From the NCBI GenBank assembly GCA_937969395.1, contig CALBVI010000071.1, forward strand, positions 1 to 7,173: a stretch of DNA of 7,173 bases. The letters are read 5' to 3'. The DNA is from an uncultured Spongiibacteraceae bacterium (GTDB lineage: Bacteria; Pseudomonadota; Gammaproteobacteria; Pseudomonadales; Dasaniaceae). The notes beneath the pieces are model-generated. The model had not been told where the DNA came from. It saw only the letters and a list, made by a program, of their open reading frames with translations, and did not search any database. Positions 1 to 6,020 of the stretch are shown in pieces; within the stretch, counting starts at the first letter, position 1, and every line of letters starts with the position of its first letter. A program made the translations under genes and the position numbers.

Positions 1-387
1 TTGTTGATAGAGCTTTATAAAATCGGCGTATTGTTTTTCACTTTCATGTGCAGAATTATAAATAGCATTAAACCGAGTATTGAGCCTTAACAACTCTTCA
101 TCTTTCATTTTATCAAGGTGGACTGCGTATTGCTCCTCAATAATCTGGTGGGTTTCATCAAGGTTTTTTTCCATTACCTCAGAGCGACTTACCGGCTGAT
201 TAGCATCAAGCTCTGCGGTCTTATCAGAAATAATCTTAAGTGCCTTAACACTAAAAAAGAGTATTGCGATTGATACCGGCAACAGCAACACAACCACTAA
301 CAGCTGCCGAAAAACAAGCTTAGATACCGCAACGCTGCGTCCCTCAAGACTATCATCATCAGAGACTTCGCCCTCATCTACTGCCAT
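1..387 (-). CDS. Partial bitopic membrane protein, unknown function (N-terminal 129 codons)
   Basis: I do not recognise this family. The frame is open from an ATG at 385-387 to the left edge, so the C-terminus is missing. An in-frame TAA lies seven codons upstream and no other start codon falls between, so this ATG is the first possible start. No strong ribosome-binding site is visible; a GGGGTG about 11 nt upstream is the best match. Visible layout: an acidic N-terminus (residues 4-15, DEGEVSDDDSLE), a short stretch with R17, K23 and R27, one hydrophobic helix at about residues 29-47 (LLVVVLLLPVSIAILFFSV), then a highly charged, probably helical or coiled-coil region to residue 129. Neither a cleavable signal peptide nor a known domain is evident. 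It begins 45 nt after the 187-residue membrane protein, with which it shares this architecture but no obvious sequence identity, so the two are probably co-transcribed and may act together in the inner membrane (inference). The coding call is fairly sure; the function is unknown. Confidence 0.75.
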   Translation of the reverse strand, partial: MAVDEGEVSDDDSLEGRSVAVSKLVFRQLLVVVLLLPVSIAILFFSVKALKIISDKTAELDANQPVSRSEVMEKNLDETHQIIEEQYAVHLDKMKDEELLRLNTRFNAIYNSAHESEKQYADFIKLYQQ

Positions 388-411
388 AACTTTATCTACA
401 CCCCGTTATTT

Positions 412-424
412 GCCTTAAGGCCTT
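412..424. repeat. Overlapping short palindromes in the gap between the two membrane-protein genes
   Basis: GCCTTAAGGC (412-421) is a perfect 10-base palindrome, and AAGGCCTT (417-424) is a second palindrome overlapping it. Both lie in the 45-nt gap between the two small membrane-protein genes. There is no loop and no T-run after it on the minus strand, so it does not look like an intrinsic terminator. It could be a protein-binding site or chance. Confidence 0.3.
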
Positions 425-432
425 GCGATCAT

Positions 433-996
433 TTACAGTAAATTATCTAGCTTAGCTTGACGTTCAACACCGAGCTTTTTCAACTCAGTAAGTGCGCTAT
501 TATGCTCTTCTAACCACTTTCTCGAACCTTGATTCATACCAGCCAAACTGCTGGTTCCAGATTGAATAGTATCAATTAATGTTTGAAAGCCTTGCTCACG
601 CTGAGATAAAAAAGCCAAAAAGGGCTCGGCCTTCTCCAAACTACAATCAGTACTTAATTTTTCTAATTCATCAGTAAACAATTGTATTTTCTTTAGCTCA
701 CTCTTGCGAAACTCAGCTAACGATACCAATCGATCTTCCAATAGATCAAACTGCTCATCAGCAGCGTCCTCGTCTCTATCAGCATTAACTAACTGCTCTA
801 GCTCAGCAATCCGAGCAGACATTACATACATCCCCGCTCCCATAGAAATCATGGTCAACAGGGATACAAAGATAACGGCTATGGTCAACAACTTACCAAC
901 TTTAGCCTGACGCTCAACTTTAGGTAATAATACTTCCGGCTGAATCGGTGGAACACTCTCTTCACCGCCTTCGTCTTCTCTCTCTTCATCAGCCAT
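433..996 (-). CDS. Bitopic membrane protein with acidic N-terminus and coiled-coil-like C-terminal domain, unknown function
   Basis: I recognise no named family. The 187-residue product starts at an ATG (994-996) preceded by a good ribosome-binding site (GAGGA, 7 nt upstream) and ends with TAA. Layout: a very acidic N-terminus (residues 3-13), a basic stretch (K26, R29, K32, K35), one hydrophobic helix at about residues 37-58, then a charged helical region with heptad-like leucines (about 61-116) and a second helical part to the end. The basic residues just before the helix suggest, by the positive-inside rule, a cytoplasmic N-terminus and a periplasmic C-terminal domain. There is one cysteine, C118. 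The hexapeptide VERQAK occurs twice, at 27-32 before the membrane helix and at 177-182 near the C-terminus. No catalytic motif or HAMP, GGDEF or kinase domain is visible. It lies 68 nt after rlmD and 45 nt before a second protein of the same layout. A superficial resemblance to HemX-type proteins (helix plus coiled coil) is not supported by sequence. Confidence 0.85.
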   Translation of the reverse strand: MADEEREDEGGEESVPPIQPEVLLPKVERQAKVGKLLTIAVIFVSLLTMISMGAGMYVMSARIAELEQLVNADRDEDAADEQFDLLEDRLVSLAEFRKSELKKIQLFTDELEKLSTDCSLEKAEPFLAFLSQREQGFQTLIDTIQSGTSSLAGMNQGSRKWLEEHNSALTELKKLGVERQAKLDNLL

Positions 997-1003
997 TGCA
1001 TAT

Positions 1004-1008
1004 TCCTC
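1004..1008 (-). promoter_or_regulatory. Ribosome-binding site for the 187-residue membrane protein
   Basis: GAGGA on the minus strand lies 7 nt before the ATG at 994-996. This fixes the start and argues against the out-of-frame ATG at 999-1001, which would be too close to the site. Confidence 0.65.
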
Positions 1009-1064
1009 AATATTTAATCATTTAGTAAAATAGCTTGCTTCTAGACCAACCCAAACAGCTTAAA

Positions 1065-2420
1065 TCATCTTATTTTAGAAAAAGATGCGATTAATTCAAC
1101 ATGAGCCGTCTGAGGGAACATATCAATCATGCTCATTTTATCTATCGTATAACCACCTTCAAGCAGAATCTTCGCATCACGAAAGAAGCTTATCGGGTTG
1201 CATGAAACATATATCAAACAATCTAGGTTTAACTGACTTAACTCTCGACACAGAAACTCAGCCCCTGCTCTAGGTGGATCTAATAAAGCCTTATTAAATA
1301 ATAGTTGATTTGGCAATGACTGCTTAAATAAATCTACAGCTGAAAATTCAATATTATCTAATTTGTTGAGCACTGCATTCGATGTCGCCTTATCAACCAT
1401 TTGATCAACCACTTCGTAGCCAAAGACTTGTTTTGCATAGCGTGCAATAGGCAAACTAAAATTACCAACCCCACAGAAAAAGTCAGCAACAACATCACTA
1501 TCGGACAACGATAGCCAATCACAAGCACGATCTATCATCTGTTGATTAATAACAGGGTTGATTTGAGTAAAGTCATTAATAGTAAAAGGAATCGTTATAT
1601 TGTATTTTTCTAACTTATAGAAAGGCTGTTTAATTTGTGACTGCCAATAGGGCTTGCCACTTTCTTGTAGAGCACACTCTATCGTCAACTGGCTCTTTGC
1701 TAAATCCTGCAATACATCGAGATCATTCTGAGGTAACATTTTTTTGGAAATCAGCTGTGCATAGATATGAGAATCGCCATCTTCAACTAGCAATAACTGC
1801 TCAATACTAGACCGACCTTTTAAACGGCTAATGCAGTGCTTTATTGCTGCTATCAACTGGCTCAGCTCTGGGTATAGCACCTCACAGCGCTCAATATCGA
1901 CAGTTTGATGACTGGCAGATTGTTTGAAACCTATTTTGAAATTCTTCTTGTTAGCCGTAACCGTTAAACGCGCGCGGTGTCGATATTGGTAAGCCTGACC
2001 AACAACTGCTTCGCTTAATATCAAAGGGCCATGCTTATCATCTATCAATAAATGATTTAACTGCTGCTGCAGACCATCCTGTTTTACCAACAACTGCTCA
2101 TCATAGCTTAGGTGCTGTAAATTACAGCCACCGCAATTTTGGTAATGAGCACACTGCGCTGTTACGCGATTAGCCGAAGCGTCTTTAACCATCACACAAA
2201 CAGCTTCATCATAATTTTTATGGACGGCGCTATAACGCACATCGACAACTTCTCCAGGCAGAGCACCAACGACAAATACGGTCTTACCCGCAGGACGCGC
2301 AACACCTCGACCATCAGTCGCTAAACGGTCAATTGTCACCCTATGATTGCCTGTAGGGACAGTACGCTTAGCTGCCTTAAAGGTGCGTAGAGGCTTATTT
2401 TTACTGCGAAAAGTTGCCAC
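1065..2420 (-). CDS. rlmD: 23S rRNA (uracil-1939-C5)-methyltransferase RlmD
   Basis: RlmD (formerly RumA) uses S-adenosylmethionine to make m5U at 23S rRNA position 1939 (E. coli numbering) in the cytoplasm. The product has 451 residues; the E. coli enzyme is slightly shorter. An N-terminal TRAM-like RNA-binding domain covers about residues 20-80 (GRGVARPAGKTVFV at 37-50). The [4Fe-4S] ligands are C90, C96, C99 and C179, the C-x5-C-x2-C...C pattern of RlmD. The methyltransferase domain has FTQIN (284-288), SAM motif DFFCGVGNF (313-321), DPPR (381-384), nucleophile C407 in YVSCNP, and general base E442 near the end, so all catalytic residues are present. The start is a GTG (2418-2420): an in-frame TGA lies three codons upstream, and the N-terminus MATFRSKNK aligns with MAQFYSAKR of E. 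coli RlmD. AAGGA lies 11 nt upstream, a rather long spacing. The gene follows the nuclease-helicase gene by 87 nt and precedes two membrane-protein genes. The Fe-S cluster and all motifs argue against the sister enzymes RlmC and TrmA. Confidence 0.97.
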   Translation of the reverse strand: MATFRSKNKPLRTFKAAKRTVPTGNHRVTIDRLATDGRGVARPAGKTVFVVGALPGEVVDVRYSAVHKNYDEAVCVMVKDASANRVTAQCAHYQNCGGCNLQHLSYDEQLLVKQDGLQQQLNHLLIDDKHGPLILSEAVVGQAYQYRHRARLTVTANKKNFKIGFKQSASHQTVDIERCEVLYPELSQLIAAIKHCISRLKGRSSIEQLLLVEDGDSHIYAQLISKKMLPQNDLDVLQDLAKSQLTIECALQESGKPYWQSQIKQPFYKLEKYNITIPFTINDFTQINPVINQQMIDRACDWLSLSDSDVVADFFCGVGNFSLPIARYAKQVFGYEVVDQMVDKATSNAVLNKLDNIEFSAVDLFKQSLPNQLLFNKALLDPPRAGAEFLCRELSQLNLDCLIYVSCNPISFFRDAKILLEGGYTIDKMSMIDMFPQTAHVELIASFSKIR

Positions 2421-2431
2421 TAATTCTCAAG

Positions 2432-2436
2432 TCCTT
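2432..2436 (-). promoter_or_regulatory. Probable weak ribosome-binding site for rlmD
   Basis: AAGGA on the minus strand lies 11 nt upstream of the GTG start of rlmD. The long spacing and GTG suggest modest initiation. No better site is seen before this start, and the frame is closed just upstream. Confidence 0.4.
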
Positions 2437-2455
2437 ATTTCCAATGCTTAATAAA

Positions 2456-2485
2456 ACAATAATACTCATGATTACTTAAACTCAA
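2456..2485 (-). promoter_or_regulatory. Tentative sigma70-type promoter upstream of rlmD
   Basis: The 87-nt gap before rlmD is AT-rich. On the minus strand, TTGAGT (2480-2485) could be a -35 box. A -10 box could be TATTAT (2459-2464, 15-nt spacer, one mismatch to TATAAT) or the poorer TATTGT (2456-2461, 18-nt spacer). Neither combination is ideal, and AT-rich DNA gives such matches by chance. If real, it would let rlmD and the membrane-protein genes be expressed independently of the repair genes upstream. Confidence 0.25.
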
Positions 2486-2507
2486 ACTTCATAAATTTAA
2501 AGCATAA

Positions 2508-5500
2508 TCAGACTGCAACCACCTCATGAAAAAGAGGGTAATGGGTAAAATATAATGCTAGGCGAATATTTTTAGCTGTAGAAAACTTTTCATGATTCAT
2601 TAATATTTTTCGATAAACTTCTAATTGCGAACGATATTGCTCTACTTCCCTATTAATGAAATCTTGCTGTGATTCGTCAGCTAATGGCGTTGCTGTTTTG
2701 TAATCAATTATCCAGACATCATTATCCGAATCAATAAAACAGCGATCAATAATGCGTCGCTGTATACCTGACTGAGCGCGCACCAGCAATTCATACTCTA
2801 CTGATGATTCGCTATGCTCACCAGATAACACCCAGCGTCCTTTATCGTCATTTAAAACACGTTCAACTGCCGAATTAATATCGACAACGGCATCAGCCCA
2901 ACGAGACCTAATTAAGCCGTGATAGTGCAACAGAGCTTGCAACCATTGTTGTTTTAATACCGGAAGCATTTGCTGCCAAAAACTATTTTCAGAATGACTA
3001 TTGAGATTTTTTTCGGCTAATAACTGCAATAGGCTATGCACGACTTTACCAACATCTTGGGCGTAGGTATCAACAATAATCTCAGGTCTATTATCAGCAC
3101 CATTAAGATAGTCAGTGTCGAGATAAAAACCACTCAGCGGATTAACTAAACTAATCGCAGGGGCTGTCCACTCCGGATCAATTCTAGATAGTTGCTCCTG
3201 TTTATTAAGCGCATCAAAATCGAGCCCAATTTGCTCATTGGTTTCCACTACTTGGCTTTCATGCCAGATCACTTGCTCCGTAACCGTAGACCAAGCGCTG
3301 GTGATTAAACTGCTTTTGCCAGGTTTTTTAGCTTCATTCGTTTTACTATCAAGCTCAGTCGTAAAACTTAAATACAGCTCCTTAACTGCACGCGTTGCTG
3401 CCACATAGAGCAAGCGCGTATTTTCTAAAACAACAGATTGTGCTTGCTCATAACGTAAGTATTGGTAGATCGCATCTTCCTTTTCTCCCGTTGCCGGTAA
3501 AGGGCTAATGACTAAACCAACCTGCTGCTTTTCGTCTGCACCCGCTGAGGATATATACTCTCGCCACATCAATAATGATTTATCATCACTTCTAGGCTGC
3601 CTAGCCAAGCCGGGTAAGATCACCGTATCAAACTCTAGACCTTTCGCTTTATGCACAGTCATAATATGCAAATTTGATTCTTCACCATTAGGTGCTGCAT
3701 ACAGCCGAAGCAGCGCCTGTTCAAATTCTTCTAACAGTAAATAACCTTCACCCTGCTGATAGCGCTCAAGCAAATTAAAAAAGTCATCGACTAAAGCATG
3801 CTCAGTTAAATTGCTGATAGTACTAGCGCCACCTAAAGCCAACCACACACCTTCAATCCAACTACGTATATTAAGTCGTTGCCGCTGATTAAATGCTTTA
3901 GAGAAAATCAAGCCTATCTGTACAATACGTTGTCGACCAATAGCTGATAACTGAGCAAAATCATCGCTTGATGTTAACAGTGAGAAAACAGATCGTTTTT
4001 TGTTTTTGCCGCCTAGCAATTGATAAAGATCGCGATTATCTAAGCCAACCCAAGGACTGCGAAGCAATGCTACCCAACTAATTCGGTCCCCCAGATTCAG
4101 TAACGCTCGCGTCAAACTCATTAAATCAGCTACCACAGAATAATTAGCCAAGGGATCAACATCTCTAGCATTCCACTGCAGATTCTCGCGCAATAGAGCT
4201 GGAATAATGTCACGTAAATGGCCACGACTGCGAACAAGTATCGCAATACTTTCTTGCGGGTTTTCCTTAGTTTTTTTGGCTATCAAGGCGGCTATCTTTT
4301 CAGCTTCTTGCTGTCTTGCCATATCGCCGGTAAAGCCTAACACCTCGACACAACTTAATGGGTCCGGCGCGTTAAATGCCTCTGCGGATTCAAACGGCAC
4401 AGCACCGCGACTAATATTTTCAACACGAGGGAAAGCCTGTTTAAACGTATTATTAATCCAATCAACAACCACAGGATCAGAGCGAAAATTTACAGTCAAT
4501 CGTAAATCGTCTAATTTAACACCATTAATACCGTATTTTTTTGCCTCAAGAAACAAGCCGACATTAGCCTCACGAAAACCGTAAATAGACTGCATGCCAT
4601 CACCAACAATAAATAACGTATTAGGAGATGCTGGGTTTTCAACATTATATTCAGACCACCCCTCAACTAAACGCTGCAGTAATCGATACTGCGTACTTGC
4701 GGTATCCTGAAATTCATCAACAAGAATATGCCGTACTTGATGATCAAGTTTCATTGCTAACTCGGTAGGGCTTAGCACATCACCTAGAGCTTGAGAGGCC
4801 GCCATACTGACTTCAACATAATCAACTTTACCTTGCTGCTGAAAGACAAAGCGCAACTGCGCGACTAGCACCGGCAGCAAGCGTGTCATTGACTGTAATA
4901 ACTGCCATTGCGTTGATGGGTAGTCTGCATCAGGTAAATGCCTAACTTCCTGCAGTTTTTCTAATAGCTGTTCATCATCACTTAATACTTTTAATAATTC
5001 TGAAAACTTATCCTTTAATGATTTAGCAAGCTTCTTATCACCCTCCTGCGTTTCAGTAGGAAAGCCTGCGTTTTTATCTAGTCGCTTTCGCCACGTTCCC
5101 GTTTGAGTTAAGAACAAATCACTAATAGCACGCCACTGCCCTATCGCTCCGGCATCAGCTGCCGGCAATTCTATGATTCCCGCCAACTCAGTGATCACTG
5201 ATTTACTATGCGCCCAAGACAAATTACAACCGGCATAATCAAACAACGGTAAGAGTTCTGGCGCTAACGGCAATAACTTTTTACTGAGCTGCTGCAATAA
5301 ATCTTCAATAATCTGTTGCAGCGTATTTTCAAGAATAAAACGCGCTTGTTCTGGCGATTGACCTAGACCAATATGCATTAACCATTGATCTCTTTTTTGT
5401 AAAAGTGCCATCAACAGTCTTTCGGCTTTCTGCATATCGTTATCAACGTGCGATAACAATATGATTAAATCATCCGCATAGGGACTATCTTGTTCCAACT

Positions 5501-6020
5501 GCTCAAATAACTGATGAACAGCGCTGCGGTAATAAACATCCGTTTGATCACTAACTTGCGGCTGCGCGCCGAAGTTCGAAAGAATAGGCATTTGCCGAGT
5601 CAACGAACTACACAAACTATCTATAGTTTGAATTTTTAAGCGATTTGGATTCGATAATAACTGCCATCCGCACTTTTCATTTTGCTGCAAAGCAGCACTC
5701 GCCAACTGCCAGCTTAACCGTTTATGCGGTTGTTCTGGCTCATCATTAACGTTGGCAAATCGCAGCGCATCAATAATACGGTGATGCATTTCCGCTGCAG
5801 CTTTGCGAGTAAAGGTTATTGCTAAGATTTCTTCTGGCTGCTCAGCGATTGATAACAATTTCAAAACCCGCTGACTTAACAACTCGGTTTTTCCAGAACC
5901 CGCCGGTGCTGTAATACACACTGAGCGCAATGGATTAAGCGCATCGATACGCTGCTGATGATCGACCGGGACCGAAGCCATCTTATGTTCAACTGTATAC
6001 TGTTCGATAGTATCGCTCAT
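2508..6020 (-). CDS. AddA/RecB-like UvrD-family helicase with C-terminal PD-(D/E)XK nuclease
   Basis: This is a superfamily 1A DNA helicase fused to a RecB-family nuclease, most likely the helicase subunit of a double-strand-break end-resection enzyme. Helicase motifs in order: Walker A APAGSGKT (38-45), Ia TFTRKAAAEM (69-78), Q-T-I-D segment (131-134), Walker B VDEFQDT (434-440), III GDGMQSIYGF (473-482), IV NFRS (511-514), V TVHKAKGLEFD (788-798), VI LYVAATRA (871-878). The nuclease has H995 (GKVVHSLL), D1092 (RRIIDRCF), D1106 and K1108 (IIDYKT), and Q1132/Y1136 (QLEVY), so all expected catalytic residues are present. Cysteines for an Fe-S staple are not seen around this nuclease, as in AddA. 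The ATG (6018-6020) has a perfect AGGAGG site 7 nt upstream and overlaps the stop of the preceding nuclease gene (ATGA), so the later Met14 is unlikely to be the start. The length, 1170 residues, is in the usual range for AddA/RecB-type proteins. The pairing with an AddB-like gene argues against RecB of RecBCD. I leave the symbol blank because this proteobacterial family diverges from classical addA. Confidence 0.93.
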   Translation of the reverse strand: MSDTIEQYTVEHKMASVPVDHQQRIDALNPLRSVCITAPAGSGKTELLSQRVLKLLSIAEQPEEILAITFTRKAAAEMHHRIIDALRFANVNDEPEQPHKRLSWQLASAALQQNEKCGWQLLSNPNRLKIQTIDSLCSSLTRQMPILSNFGAQPQVSDQTDVYYRSAVHQLFEQLEQDSPYADDLIILLSHVDNDMQKAERLLMALLQKRDQWLMHIGLGQSPEQARFILENTLQQIIEDLLQQLSKKLLPLAPELLPLFDYAGCNLSWAHSKSVITELAGIIELPAADAGAIGQWRAISDLFLTQTGTWRKRLDKNAGFPTETQEGDKKLAKSLKDKFSELLKVLSDDEQLLEKLQEVRHLPDADYPSTQWQLLQSMTRLLPVLVAQLRFVFQQQGKVDYVEVSMAASQALGDVLSPTELAMKLDHQVRHILVDEFQDTASTQYRLLQRLVEGWSEYNVENPASPNTLFIVGDGMQSIYGFREANVGLFLEAKKYGINGVKLDDLRLTVNFRSDPVVVDWINNTFKQAFPRVENISRGAVPFESAEAFNAPDPLSCVEVLGFTGDMARQQEAEKIAALIAKKTKENPQESIAILVRSRGHLRDIIPALLRENLQWNARDVDPLANYSVVADLMSLTRALLNLGDRISWVALLRSPWVGLDNRDLYQLLGGKNKKRSVFSLLTSSDDFAQLSAIGRQRIVQIGLIFSKAFNQRQRLNIRSWIEGVWLALGGASTISNLTEHALVDDFFNLLERYQQGEGYLLLEEFEQALLRLYAAPNGEESNLHIMTVHKAKGLEFDTVILPGLARQPRSDDKSLLMWREYISSAGADEKQQVGLVISPLPATGEKEDAIYQYLRYEQAQSVVLENTRLLYVAATRAVKELYLSFTTELDSKTNEAKKPGKSSLITSAWSTVTEQVIWHESQVVETNEQIGLDFDALNKQEQLSRIDPEWTAPAISLVNPLSGFYLDTDYLNGADNRPEIIVDTYAQDVGKVVHSLLQLLAEKNLNSHSENSFWQQMLPVLKQQWLQALLHYHGLIRSRWADAVVDINSAVERVLNDDKGRWVLSGEHSESSVEYELLVRAQSGIQRRIIDRCFIDSDNDVWIIDYKTATPLADESQQDFINREVEQYRSQLEVYRKILMNHEKFSTAKNIRLALYFTHYPLFHEVVAV

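Noticed and set aside
473..486. Superficial match of the 187-residue protein to HemX or a chemoreceptor because of helix plus coiled coil
   Set aside because: No HAMP or signalling domain, no HemX sequence pattern, and no hem genes next to it.
704..910. 68-residue plus-strand frame opposite the 187-residue membrane protein
   Set aside because: Low-complexity Ser/Asn-rich translation, antisense to a better gene with a good ribosome-binding site; a shadow frame.
1021..1064. Possible terminator after rlmD (AGCT repeats followed by TTTT on the minus strand)
   Set aside because: The stem is only about 4 bp with a long loop; far too weak for an intrinsic terminator.
1085..2324. Two plus-strand open frames (1085-1273 and 2139-2324) inside rlmD
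   Set aside because: Both lie antisense to a fully motif-supported rlmD and show no recognisable protein features.
3508..4584. Plus-strand open frames (3508-3744 and 4207-4584) inside the helicase gene
   Set aside because: Antisense to coding sequence that carries all the helicase motifs; the 125-residue frame has a hydrophobic stretch but no supporting start signals or family resemblance.
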